NCBI GenBank assembly: GCA_000729835.1
Contig: JFHB01000020.1
Span: 1-64,000, forward strand
Reading direction: 5' to 3'
DNA: 64,000 nt
Source: Atkinsonella hypoxylon
Taxonomy: Eukaryota > Ascomycota > Sordariomycetes > Hypocreales > Clavicipitaceae
Each line of letters starts with the position of its first letter. Position 1 is the first letter of the stretch. Position numbers and translations under genes: made by a program. Under the pieces are notes generated by a model that ran no database searches, was not told where the DNA came from, and was given only the letters and a program-made list of their open reading frames with translations. Shown piece after piece: positions 10,624 through 22,704 of the stretch.

Positions 10624-11606
10624 GCTTTTTTTCGATGGATCCTGTGATCTGCAAAGGCTATATTAGGAGCAATCTTATATATCGACAAGTATAAATTGGA
10701 AATCATTTAGGAACCTATGTAGTGCCATACTACAACTTTTGCTATAATATCTATCATGTAGTAATTTTTTTGTGGCCTGCGCGACACTAAATTAAGACAC
10801 GGCGCCCGGCGGTATCGACGTAGCGCCCCGAGGGAGACCTACTTTAGCGCAGTTTAGAATCCCGTCTAGGGTGCATTGTCCAGTAATCGTTGGCCGGGAC
10901 TGTCCTCCTTTTCGTTCCACAAATGCTGCTTTATCGGGCGCATCCCTTGCTTGCCGGCGATCTAGAGTGAAATAGCAGTGGAAGAAAAAAAAAAAAAAAA
11001 AAAAGACAGTATGCTATAGGACGGACTTTCCCATCGGGGTTGCGCAAAACCATGCGCATCCAAGGCCATGATCGAAGAGAACCTTTGTTCACGGCCGGGA
11101 GGACAATTTCTTTTTTTAGGTCCTATGTCTCACTTTCTAAATGGAAATTTTTCTAGCATCGACAAGTGACACGGAAAGACAATCGGGAGGTGTGGTTGGG
11201 CAGGAATGAGGAGCGAAGTGATTCTTTGGGATTTTTTTTCTTTTCCGCCTTTATGAAGGATAGGAGATATACTCGTTGCGTATTATGGGTTTCCTCCGGT
11301 GGGAGTAATTTTGAAGAAAAAAAAAAAAGAAGAAGAAGAAGAAGAAAAGTGACGGTTATGCCATTGCAGGATGCTACGCGTGGCGCACCTAGATTCTATC
11401 AATTAGTTGTTGCAGTTGTTGCGCAAGAGCACGCATCCTCATTTGTTATCGTATTTAGACAAAAAGCTAATCTACACGTTACGCCGATGATCCGGGATAT
11501 TTGTTTGATTTCCATTTACACAAGTTCCTCCATGTCAGATTGTGGTACATGATCATCTGCTTCTCTTTCTCATCACCGCCGTTATCGCTCGCAACAGAAT
11601 CGTATT
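10624..11606. other. Intergenic, no gene seen
   Basis: It holds an A-run at about 10985-11004 and a purine tract (A-run then GAA repeats) at about 11316-11347. The frame at 11166-11552 includes these low-complexity tracts and shows no domain. Confidence 0.5.
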
Positions 11607-12659
11607 TTACAGGAGCTGAAACATGGCAGCAAGAACAAGCGGCAGTGCGACGTAGAGAGCTTTGCTAGCAATGTTCAACCTGTCCGCCGTGCTAAGGGTC
11701 GCGGTCGGCTTCGTGATAGATGCGCTTTTACTAACGCCAGGCGCGGTGGTGCCAGTAGTAGAGGCCGAGGTGCAGGTGCCGTTGGTGCTACTGCTGGATT
11801 TACCCTCAGCCTTATCGACGATGAAATTGACAATTGCTTTGCTGTATCTCTCAAAGTATAGGTGGTGGACGGCCGGCTCGGTTCCATTGGCGCAGTAGGT
11901 GTCGCCAGTGTCGCACCATGAAGAAATGATGTTGGCATACTTGAGGCAGCTATCGCTGTTCTTGCGGGCGAAAATCTAGTCACATAATTAGTCGCTGATG
12001 CTTGATCGTTTTGCTATTCCTATGTTCGAAAGTTGGAAAGAGGAAAGGCAAAAACAAGTCAAGGCTTACACCGTTCCTAATGCTGGTTCCTTTGTCGTAG
12101 GTGAGATTAGCAACATAAGTAGGGTCGCCAAACACAGTAACAGCGACGACTGTTTCGGGTGCAAGTATTAGCGGCCAAGTTCTCTATAAGCCATAAAGTG
12201 ATAGTTGTCTGAGGCCTTACCGTGATTTTTGATCAGGTCAGGTGCAATACCAGGGGTCTTGGTAAATCCTGGCTCGTCCGAGCCGCATAGCGTATCTAAA
12301 GCTACCTGTGTGCCTTGGGAGTAGCCTACAATAACAATCTTGTCTTTAGGGCAAGCCTTGACATGATTGCTGATGAGCTCAGTCAAGTTCCCGGCGCCAT
12401 CTGCAACTGAGTCTGTGTAAGGGGGATCACTGAGCGTGGCAGGGTACTTCAGTGCAACAACTTTGGTATCCTTGATCTCTTCTTTAACTTTGCCGCCAAT
12501 CATGATTCCTGCAACACCGATTCCAGGCTCTTCGCCAGTACCACGGACGGTGATGAGATAGGCGCCATTGGCGCAGCCCTGGACGCTGTCACCAGCTTCG
12601 GCCGCTGGGATGGTTGCGCGGGCCGCGAGCAGGGCCACGGGAGCAAGGATATGCTTCAT
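11607..12659 (-). CDS. Cutinase-family esterase, probably GPI-anchored
   Basis: Exons 12659-12221, 12149-12070 and 11975-11607 give 295 residues, all phases closing exactly. The N-terminus is a signal peptide (MKHILAPVALLAARATIPAA). The cutinase family core (CAZy CE5-like) is clear: LITVRGTGE, the nucleophile elbow GYSQG with Ser114, AVTVFGDPTY, CDTGDTYC containing the catalytic Asp, and the His region VHHLYF. Such enzymes hydrolyse cutin or other polyesters, or acetylated xylan, outside the cell. After the domain comes a Ser/Thr-rich linker with a Cys, then a hydrophobic tail (ALYVALPLVLAAMFQLL), which fits a GPI-attachment signal and is not typical of secreted cutinases. Substrate cannot be told from sequence. 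Confidence 0.92.
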
Positions 12660-13016
12660 TGTTGAATCAGCTGGACTGGACCCTTATGAGTCGAGGTCAA
12701 GGTCTATTGACAAGGGACGGGGATGCGGCGTCACGGGACAAGTTCAATTGAATTGGCCAGCAGACGGACTCAAACGCTCGCAGGGCACAACAAAGCAATC
12801 CAGGAACAAAGTTGCCGGAAAGCCATGGAGGCGGATCCGTGATCTTTAAGAAGGATTGCATGACTCGTCCTAGCTGTTGGTGGCTCTTGCAAGCCTGGCA
12901 AGCTGCGGAGGCGTCAAGTACACAATAAAATCAGACATTAGCTAGAATGGGGATAGTTAGTTGACGAAGCTTGGGGTTTAGCGACCCATGTTGATGGGAT
13001 GAAGGCGCAGGATGCT

Positions 13017-13048
13017 GGGGTTTGGGGTTTGGGGTTTGGGGTTTGGGG
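13017..13048 (+). repeat. GGGGTTT tandem array (G-quadruplex former)
   Basis: Five GGGG tracts separated by TTT give a perfect 32-bp array that meets the usual G-quadruplex pattern. It is not the TTAGGG telomere repeat used by most filamentous ascomycetes. Confidence 0.9.
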
Positions 13049-16000
13049 TCTGTGCGCCGCTGTGATGAGAATTTTCCTTTACCCCCGACGCTCAAGCTTC
13101 CCATGCCCACGCTCACGCCCATATCCTTGCCCGCCTATGCCCATGATCACGAGACCTCATTATGTTTTCCCTTGAAACTAACAAAGACATGCCCTATTGA
13201 ACACTTTCAATGCCGCTGCGTGTCGAAATGCCGGGAGAGAAACACGGAGCGAGGCACCGAGTTTTTTCTTCGTCTGGACTCTGGATTCTGGACAGCTCTA
13301 GCGCCGATCAAACCCAGCCATGTTCATATTATCGTCTCATTTCCCCTCCCCAAATGCTCCTAGGCTCTCGGCCCTATCCCGACCGGACATCAACTAGAAC
13401 TCCACGGACCCCACTAGGCTGAGCGCTCATGCCATGGCGTCCGGTGGGATTAGGGCGTCAAAAGCGCCTTGCCCCCAGCTGGAGTTGCTGGAGCTTGGAT
13501 TTCACACAAGTATGAAGCCTAGCAAATGCAATTCAACGGATCAGCCGGATTTCATGCCGAGCTCTTACTTGCCCGAACCGCCCCATTGCTGCGACAACGC
13601 GATGTCACGGCGCGAATAAACAGCGAGGCAGAGGCAGAGGCAGAACATTCTCCGACCGCATAGCTGCCACTATTTCGTCCGCCCAGAATGTCAGCACAAA
13701 ACGTCCCTGAGATTGGCCTATATTTCGTGCATCAGTGCGTCCCCACACAGTTGGTTCGAGGTACTAGGATTTGGATCCCGAAATCTGCATTCCCGGACTG
13801 GGATGTTGGGTCCCTGGTACGAATGCAGTAATCCATCCTGGCATAGGCCAGCGGGCGCAGACGTGGGGTCATTCTTCCGAGCCTTGATTCTCCAAGCATG
13901 CTAGACGTCTAGCTCTCATCTCCATCTCGATGTGTACCCTTCAGAGTGCTAGAACAATGCGTGGATCTTTAGCGAGCGGGGATGGACTTGAGGTTGTTTT
14001 TTCTCCACGTTCTGAAAGTGCCCACGTGGTCGGGGTATCGAATTCATCTGGAGACGAGCAGCATGGGTCTGGTCAAATATATCCCTCAGAGGCCAATAGT
14101 CTCGGCGGCGGCGCCTCTGCAGGCTGTGTGTGGGCTTGAACTGGGTTGTCAGAAGGCGCGGCGCCATTTGTTTAATCATGAAGGTACGCGCCATGGGTCA
14201 TTTCCTCGTACGGGGATGCTGCGCTGTTTTATGTGGCACCTACCAGCATTTCCATTTCACATGTTGTGATGTTTCGTGTTTCATATGTCAAGTCTGGTTG
14301 GTAAAAATGTCCTTCCGACTCTTTGGTACACTAATATCTACTTAAATTCCGAGCGGGCTCCAAGTCTGTATCGTAGCCCCACATCCACATGCCCCTGGCT
14401 TAGGCGCGAAATTTCTGACCTTGGCTCACTGGGGGCTCTGCGAGATGCGGACAGCTCGTTGTCACTCTATAGGTGTAAACCAGTGCGATAGCAAATATTT
14501 TCTCTAATAGCTTACTTGATTGGGTTGTCATCCTTATCAGTACCCAGTTCGAGCCAGCTTGGCATCAAGGAGATGAGTTTGTTCAAATCACGACAGGAGC
14601 CAATCCAAGCCTCTCCCACCTCGATGCCAGCTACCTTTAGTACGCTTCTGGCAGGTTAATCGAGCTATAGTACTTCCTGTGCAAATTGATATTGGCAGAC
14701 TTCTAAAGGCACCCAGGCTCGCGGGGGTCAATTTGATTCGACCTCGCTGCCCACTCAGTTGCTATTGCTGATGGTTGGATGAAATTGCCCACCCATCGCT
14801 TGGTTTCCTCTGGGCGGGTTCGGGAAAGCTATGCGAGCCACGGAGGTAGGACCGACCAAGTAACCTACCTACCTACCTAAGTACCTACCTAGGTAGGTAA
14901 ATAATTCATTGATAGCACCTGCCAAAAAGAACAATCTGACCTACTTGTCTCTCGTCTAGAACCAGGATTCATGACGCACTGGTGCATTGCAACAATGCGC
15001 TGGCTATATTCTTGTCCCGCTTGATCATAAACAAGCTCGGTGTCTTGCTGCTGTAAATGCAAGAATGCTCACGGCGAGATATTACGGACTTGATGGCATT
15101 CCATATGCGTGCTCTACGACGTGCATCTGAGCGACAAGGATATTTGCACGAATAAGATATTCCGCTTTGTAATTTTACTGCTGGTCGTCGCAGGTGACAT
15201 GCAAGGTATCTACCCGGCATTCGGATTGGGACAGAAAAGCTTGCCAACACCTTCAAGTCATGTCATGACGAAATGATCCAAAAGACCATGTCCGAGACTG
15301 GCCCCAAAGTCGATATCAGGTGGCCTACGAGGTGTCGCTACCTTCCTAACCATCTAGAAGGTTACGACATGCTGTGCACCTGGCACTTTGGGGACAAATT
15401 TTCTTCCACATCACTTCTGCATGTGCAAAAGACTTTCGCACATCCTTGGATGCAAGGCGCAAGGTCAAATGCAGCAGCTGGCTCCAATGCGCATATTGAC
15501 GTCTGGTACTCATTGTAGTCTCAGAAGTGGACCGACAAGTTCCCATTCACGAACCCGTCTCAAGGTGGCATCGTTTTGGCTGCAGTGCAACAGTCCAGCG
15601 TTGAAAGGAGGACCAAGTCGGTGAGTGAGATGAAGACAAACGATGAGCCAATGTCTGAATGAAATCACAGGCTGTTCGCAAGTCGGTTCACAGAGCGGTA
15701 GCTCAGGTGTCACAATGGAAATTTAACACGACATGGGACGGCGATGCCCACCTGCTATTCGGACGACGACGATCTTAGCAATCTGCTATTGATCAGCCCG
15801 GGGACACGGTCATACTTGCGGCAGGATAAAACGGAGTCAAAGAAGCCAACCAGCCAAACCGTAGGCAGAATAGCGAGTTTACTTGAGTATGGCTACCGAG
15901 TGAGTACTTGTCGCACAGATCGTGCCAAGATGGGCAAGGTGCCAACGCCAACGCCAACAAAGCGGGAAAAGAGGTCTCAGATCCAGATCTGGAAGAATGT

Positions 16001-17488
16001 TACCCTTGTCTTGGCAGTAGGTCAGGGACCAGATATACAAGGAAAAGATAAAATGAAGCATTCCCGTCGCATGCGAGCCGAGATGGATATTGCAGTCATG
16101 ATGTTGTTGGGAAGGATTTTGCGTCGCTGGCAGAGCTCGGCAAAGGCGCTTGTTTGATGGTTTGGATTTTCGCTTTCCGCGCGTGCGGGACGGCAGACGT
16201 GCACAAAATTTCGCCAACCCGACCTAGGTGCATAGCGTGTAACGTTTGTCATGAGCAAAACTGGAAATTTAGTATTCCACTCATGACATATACGCAAAAG
16301 CATGTTTCACCAGGGCCGGAAAGGCCAGCCAAACGTGTCGGGACCCGTGGGAAAGTTGGAGATTTCGATCATGGCGGCAGAGCGGGAGACCCTAAAGTGG
16401 TTGGCGGCGGCTTCCTATGCCGCAGGAAGCCAACTGGCACTATTCGGCTGTGGTCCCCGAGTGACCATATGATCTGTTATGTGGTGATGCAAAGAGTTTT
16501 TGCGAGGGGAATCAGGAAGACGACACCATTCGTTGCTTGGTCGCCGGCCCGAGAGACGTGCAATCACATACGCCGGGTCCCGGTCACACCGGGGATCCGA
16601 CCGTGACACAGAGTGAACGAGGCGACGCAAGGGCACTCAGCAGCGCCGGACCAAAGGAGAGAGATTGAGCTTGGCTGTGCAGTGTGACTGACAATCAAGC
16701 AGAGCCGTCTGAGCCGTCTCTTGATTCCTTTTCACCGTACTTTGAACTCCGATCTAGGACAAGAATTGCCTTTGCGCTCCGAAAATCCTCAAAATCGAAA
16801 CACTTGACAAACTAAAAGAATCTTCAGTTTCCAGCTAATCCCCAAGGGGCAGCCAAGATTCATTGGCCGCTCCACAATTGTGACGCAAATCGCCCAGCAA
16901 CTCTTGAGCTCGCCTTTTCGGCCTCGACATGACGACGGGCGGACTTCTTGATGTACCGAGCAGATCCACTCTTTCGTCAACGGTCTATTACAACACAGAA
17001 AACAGTTTGGGAAAACAAGTCCAGGCGTCACCACAATTTCATTATTTTTTTTCTTTTTTTGCCCCTTTGCGCCTTTGCCTTTACCGTTGGTCAGTCATTT
17101 CTCCTAGCCTTTTTACACAGTGCAACATATTGGTGAACGTTTATTGATCTTTGCCCTCTTCAAGTAGGGATTGCCCCTAGACTATAATGACCAAGTCCCA
17201 CCTAGATTTCTTCTGTTTTAGCTTTTGTCCATTTCCGGCACTTTGCCCTTTGGTCGTCAGTTGTGATTCATTGTGCTTGAGCGGAGCAATTCTTCGTCTT
17301 CTCCTTCTTTTCGACTGATATAAGTTGCGTGCTTGATAAGCTGTTTCTCTAGATTAGGCAGCTAAGGCGCATTGGGGCCATAGTGTTTGTTCTTTTTCGG
17401 CTACCTCGTTTGCTGCATTAAAGTTTATTATGTTGCATTTTTGAATCTGCCGACTTCAGCGACTTTTTTGCCGAATGTAACTCAGGGG

Positions 17489-17520
17489 CCAATGCGTTCT
17501 GCAGTTCCGGGGTCTATATA
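17489..17520 (+). promoter_or_regulatory. CCAAT and TATA-like motifs before MFS gene
   Basis: CCAAT at 17489-17493 is followed by TATATA at 17515-17520, about 200 bp upstream of the MFS start codon. Spacing is plausible for a core promoter with a 5' UTR of roughly 150-180 bases, but this rests on motif match only. Confidence 0.35.
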
Positions 17521-17720
17521 CAGACATACATATATGCCGACAACCGAGACCTCGAAATAGTACCACAAGTCACAGAGCTGAACTTATTTTATAGCAGCCG
17601 GTCTATTGCGCCCAAAAGCAATTTATACCCCGTTGCCTTAAGAGGCTTCCACTCAACCGAAAAGGTTGAGAAGGGATTATAGACGAGTTCTGCCTTTTTT
17701 TCACGCCGCAGTAGCTCGTC

Positions 17721-19514
17721 ATGGCACGATCAATGTCGACCTTGGCGCCACCCCCGTCAACTCTCTGTACATCAACACCCACATCGCCATCACAGCATAC
17801 AGATTATAGTACGGAAAAGGAATCAACAATCGGAGGCGTGCCCCCCCCCAAGTTTCTCGATAAGGCGACACTCGAGCGTCTAGGGAGGCAAAGGCCAGAC
17901 TCATTACACAACTGGGTCTCCGAATCGGTCTTCGTCATCACCATCGTCATGTCCATGATGATGAGCGAGTACTTTATTGGAGGATTCAACATCGTCTTGC
18001 CTCCAATCGCGGATGCTCTCAGCATCCCCGCCTCGTCACGCACGTGGCCAGCCGGTGTCACAAACTTGACGACAGCAGCTCTCTTGCAGCCGTTTGCCCG
18101 GCTCTGCGATTTGTACGGCGGCCGTGCTGTCTTCCTTTGCGGTCAACTATGGCTTCTCATCTGGTCCTTGGTGAGCGGCTTCAGTCAAAACACGACCATG
18201 CTAATCGTCTGCCGAGCCATGCAGGGCATAGGCTCCGCGGCCTTCTTGCCGGCCGGTCTGGCCATTCTAAGTCAGACGTACCGACCGGGTCCAAGAAAGA
18301 ACTTTGTATTCGCCGTTTACGGTGCTTTCGCTTGCATCGGCTTCTACTTTGGCATTTTTGTCGGCGCCCTTACAGCTGAGTATCTTGATTGGAGATGGTA
18401 TTTTTGGATCGGTGCCATTGTCGGCCTCATCATCGGTATTGCAGGTTCCTTTAACATTCCCAGGGACTTGGACGATGTGCATCCTGACGCAAAGATGGAC
18501 TGGCTCGGCGTGGTCACGATTGTCCCTTCTCTTGTGCTGATCGTTTTTGCGTTTACGGACGGCGGGCATGCTCCTGACGGATGGACAACGCCGTACATAT
18601 ACGTCACCTTGATTCTCGGCATCATGTTCCTAATTGCGGCCATTTACGTGCAGGGCTGGGTATCGGCTCAGCCCTTAGTCCCACCTGAACTTTTCAAAGC
18701 GAAATATATAAAACGTCTCATGGCGGCCTTGTTTCTATCCTATGGCGTGTTTGGTCTTTATTTGTTTTACGCCAGCTTCTAGTAAGTTTCGTCACAATAG
18801 GTTTCTCATCAGAGACACAGACTTTTGCCTTTTTGATTACCGTCGTTAAATCTTGTCAAACTAACCCGCTCGTCTTACTATCGCAATTGCAGCATCGAAA
18901 GTGTTATGCACATCAAACCTATTCTCACGGCAGCCTGGTTCACACCCCTCGCTGTAGGTGGCATGGTCCTGGCCATCGCTGGCGGTCTTGTCCTACACAT
19001 CGTACCCAACAAGGTGCTCATGCTTGTTAGTTGCTCGGGGTTCGTCCTGTCTGTGCTCCTCTTCGCTCTGATACCCGACCCAGCCACCTCTGGCAAGTCC
19101 ACCGCCTCCATCTACTGGGCATACATTTTCCCTGCCATGATGTGTGGCACCATCGGCATAGACATCACCTTTAACGTCACGAATGTCTTCATCACTACCG
19201 CCATGCCTCGTCGACATCAAGCTGCTGCGGGCGGCGTCATTAACAGTCTCTTGTACCTCGGCATCGCGTTCTGGTTAGGCATCGCAGAGCTCGCCATCTC
19301 GACCTCGATGAGGATGCGAGGGGGACCCGACAAGGTCGACGACCGCGAGCAGTACCGAATCGGGTTCTGGACCGGGCTTGGACTTGCCATTGCGTCCCTG
19401 GCACTGGTGTTCACCATCGAAATGGGCTCAGCCGAGGCCAGCATGACTGCGGACGAGAAGGCCGAGTTTGAACTCAGATTGCAGTCGGGGCAGCAGTCTA
19501 ACCAGGAGCAATAG
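17721..19514 (+). CDS. MFS drug:H+ antiporter, ATR1-like (DHA2 type)
   Basis: Two exons, 17721-18781 and 18893-19514, give 560 residues; the donor TA|GTAAGT and acceptor GCAG|CATC rejoin the codon for Tyr in a membrane helix. After a roughly 65-residue Ser/Pro-rich cytosolic N-terminus come about 14 hydrophobic helices. The motif-A-like loop between helices 2 and 3 reads LCDLYGGR; RAMQGIGSAAFLPAGLAILSQ is typical of the DHA2 group. The 14-helix size and similarity in feel to yeast ATR1 (aminotriazole export) suggest a proton-driven exporter of toxic small molecules or borate in the plasma membrane. The C-terminal tail is short, acidic and Gln-rich. No cluster genes adjoin it, so the substrate is unknown. 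Confidence 0.9.
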
Positions 19515-20259
19515 CATTGGTGAGAGAAGGTGGGACTAGTTCTTGGCGTTAAGGAGAGGCACAGAAATTCGAGGATGAAGTCAAGTGCCACCATTTTTTA
19601 CAAGAGCATTTACACATGGCGTCACGGCGGATACATGACAGTATTTCATGACGCACATTTCGTGTCGCCGATATCTTGGCTAAGCGAGCATCCCCCAACA
19701 TGATAGAGTAACGAGAGAAACAAGAAACATCAAATAATACTGTTGTCAATGAGTTTTTTTTTTTTTTTTCCCCAAAACACCCGATGATACATCGTGCGTC
19801 AAGACCGGCACATTCACAGCAGGGTGGGTGCCTTACTCCCCAGTTGTTGCCAACACTTACTATTGCACCTGCTCAATCTTGTATGCATACATCTTGTCGA
19901 AAATGCATCTTGTTATAGCCCGTACTACTTTCAAGTATGAATTAGAAACGAAATGCTATTTTCATGACTCCATTGCCTCGTTCAAATACAGGCATATGCT
20001 AAGCAACATGAACAGGTAAGTAAACCGAGTAGCTCCAATCTTTTCACGTTTTTTTTTTTTAAAAAAAAAAGAAGAAGAAAAGGCTTTTGAATAAAAAAAT
20101 TAAAATAAAATCATCGAGCATGCGCCAAGGGATATTTCTTCGGTAATAAACAGAAAGCTCTGCCAGTTGCGTAGATGAAAGTAGGTTGAACAAGACAAAT
20201 GGATAAAGACATCATGTATATGTTCAAGATGAATACATAGCCCCGCCCGTAAAGCCATG
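19515..20259. other. Convergent 3' region, no gene seen
   Basis: Shared 3' space between the MFS gene (plus) and ILV2 (minus). Holds a T-run near 19754-19769 and a T10/A10 tract near 20051-20070, otherwise nothing supportable. Confidence 0.5.
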
Positions 20260-22704
20260 TTAGCCATGCAGGCCGCATGTTCGTTCCCTCATCAATTCCC
20301 GCCTCTTCTTGTCCTTGTCTGCCGGAAAAAAAAAAGAAAAAAAGAAAAGAAAAAGTTAGTCTACTAGATTGCCAAGATGATATGTTGGAATTCAAACTTA
20401 CCGCCGTCAAAGACAAGGAACTCGTGTAGGGCCGAACCAGCAGGGACCATGGGCAAAACAGGAACCTTCTTGTCCGTGACAACCTCCAAAAGAGCCGGCC
20501 CGCTGGTATTGATCAGCCACTTTAGGGACTCGACGATGTCGGCCGGGTTGACGAGACGACGCGCCGGGATGCGCATGGACTCGGCCAACTTTTGGAAATC
20601 AGGGTTGACCTGATGGGTATGAGCGTAACGGTCCTCGTAGAAGAGATTCTGCCATTGCGTCACCATGCCCTGCTCCTCGTTATTCAAGACAATGACCTTG
20701 ATGCCAATGTGGAACTGGGCGGCTGTGGCTAGCTCGGTTAAGGTCATTCCAAATGACGCATCACCGTCGATATCGACGACAAGGGCATCAGGTTGCGCGA
20801 CCTTGGCACCGATAGCAGCAGGCAGACCGTAACCCATGGTTCCGAGGCCTCCAGATGTGATCATGGTTCGCGGGTGTCTCCATCGGAAGTGCTGGGCAGT
20901 CCACATTTGATGTTGGCCGACACCAGTGGTGATGTAGGTCTTGTGCTTCAGATCGGCTGTCAGGTTGCTCAGCTCTTCAATGAGGGTCTGGGGCTTGATG
21001 ACACCTCCACGCTCGGATCGCTCATAGTGCGACAGGGGCCATTTTCGCTTCCATTCCCGGATCTTGTCGAACCAAGCTTTGCGGTCCTCCATTGATCGAG
21101 GTTCCACTTCAGGCAACAAGAGCTTCATGCTGTTGGCCACATCGCCTTCAATTGCCTCCGTCGCTTGCACGACCTTGTTAATGTTCTTGGGCATGATCTC
21201 AAAGTGAACGATACCACCTCGCTTTTGCGCAGCCGCAGCCTTAGCCATAGGTGCAAACTTAGCAAGGTTTCCAGTGACGCGATCGTCGAAGCGACTGCCA
21301 AGAGCAATAATCAAATCGGCTTCTTGCATAGCCATGTTAGCGTAGGCTGAGCCATGCATGCCCAGCATATGCAGCGACTTCTCGTCGAGTTCATCGAAGC
21401 CTCCGAGGCCGTGCAGAGTCGTGGTGACGGGGATAGAGCATTTATCAGCAAGCTCTTTCAAAAGCTCGGGGCCGTTTTCGGACTGGATAATCCCTTGGCC
21501 TGCGTATATGACAGGCTGCTTAGCAATGTTGACAAGGTGAGCGACGCGCTTGATGGAAGCTTGCAGCTGCTTCTGGCTATGCTCCATGACTGCGCGCGAC
21601 GCTGCGCTAGGCAAAGAGGGAAGAGCAGTTTCGGTGGGAATGGCTTTTCTTAAAATACCGGCGGTGACATCCTTGGGCAAGTCGACGAGAACGGGACCGG
21701 GACGACCAGAAGTAGCGATCTCGAAGGCTTCGTTGATTCGGCGAGGCAGTTCAGCGACGTTCTTGACCATGACGTTCCACTTGGTACAGGCGCGAGAGAT
21801 GCCGACGACGTCAGCCTCCTGGAAGGCGTCGCTTCCAATAGCTGTAGTAGGGACCTGGCCGCAGAATACAACCATAGGTGTACCGTCAGACAGGGCGTCC
21901 TGCAACGGCGTGATGACATTGGTGGCTCCAGGACCTGAGGTAACGAGAACGACACCAGGTCTACCGCTGGCTCTGGCATAACCTTCTGCCATGTGACCAG
22001 CGCCTTGTTCGTGTCTCGGTAGGATGAAATCGAAGTGTTTTGAGTTGTAGATGGCATCGAAAACGGGAAGGATAGCACCGCCAGGGTACCCGACTATATT
22101 GAGAAAGAAACATGACCCGTGTTAGACAAAGCCGCCGCTGAAAAAGGATCTGCAAGGACATGGGAAGACACAATGCGACGTACAGATATGCTTAACATCA
22201 TGTCTCAACATCATTTCGTGGAAGATTTCACCTCCAGTCTTGCCGATAAACCTAGTGGAAGAATACATGGTGAGCGGCCCCCCTCTCTGACTCAAGCTGG
22301 ATATAATTTGGCCGCATGGCCACGACTTGGGGACTTTACTTACGACTCATCCATGTCATTTCTGGACAGATTCGCCAATGGCTGAACATGGCTCTGGCTA
22401 TCTATGTTGAAGGCAGGACTCGGCACGGCACGCACGCGGCTGTTGATCAATTTCAAGTCAGTTCCAACAAAGCTCCTGGAAGGTCACGCGATGCGACGCC
22501 GATGGCAGCAGGGCGAGGGAGCGAGGGAGCGACAAAATATACTCACGGCGCGGCAGAAGTAGCAGTTGCAACAGTGGCTTGAGTTCTTTGGCCAGAGGGT
22601 ATCTTTCTCGAAGCCTTGATGGCAGCGGGCGATGTTGTCGAGGTAAATGAGCGAGTTTGGCTCACGGCCGTCAAGGCCTTTGAGGCCTGGCGATTTCGGA
22701 GCAT
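20260..22704 (-). CDS. ILV2: Acetolactate synthase catalytic subunit
   Basis: Five exons (22704-22547, 22439-22344, 22251-22184, 22093-20402, 20318-20260) give 690 residues with every phase closing. This TPP- and FAD-dependent enzyme condenses pyruvate to acetolactate, or with 2-ketobutyrate to acetohydroxybutyrate, in mitochondrial Val/Leu/Ile synthesis. The start MLRNRQASKALTAVSQTRSF is a basic mitochondrial presequence. Key blocks are MDESFIGKTGGEIFHEMM, GYPGGAILPVFDA, HEQGAGHMAEGYARASG with the catalytic Glu, SGPGATN, and the TPP motif starting GDASFG at 551. Positions known for sulfonylurea resistance are wild type here: Pro in GQVPTTAIG and Trp in GMVTQWQ. The last exon encodes only KKRRELMRERTCGLHG and surroundings. 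A perfect Gcn4/CPC1 site lies in intron 2. Confidence 0.97.
22288..22294. promoter_or_regulatory. TGACTCA (Gcn4/CPC1-type site) inside ILV2 intron 2
   Basis: The perfect palindromic general-amino-acid-control element TGACTCA lies within the second intron of ILV2. A partial TGAGTC also occurs near 22920 upstream of the start codon. ILV2 is a classical general-control target in yeast and Neurospora, so the site may be functional, but a 7-mer can occur by chance. Confidence 0.35.

Larger units (their letters stand above)
12660..17720. other. 5-kb gene-poor region
   Basis: No reading frame here shows domain-like or codon-like character. The longer ATG frames (15744-16157, 16154-16606) look random and conflict with frames on the other strand. 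Visible structures are a G-tract array at 13017-13048, a CCTACCTACC...AGGTAGG tract at 14863-14899, and a pyrimidine-rich stretch with CCAAT and TATA motifs before the MFS gene. It may be a long regulatory region or hold a non-coding transcript; I cannot tell. Confidence 0.5.

Noticed and set aside
13017..13048. GGGGTTT array read as an interstitial telomere
   Set aside because: Filamentous ascomycete telomeres are normally TTAGGG, so this unit does not match; kept as a G-quadruplex repeat only.
15744..16157. 137-codon ATG frame in the 5-kb gap
   Set aside because: No domain, signal peptide or compositional bias, and an equally long frame exists on the opposite strand (15879-16217).
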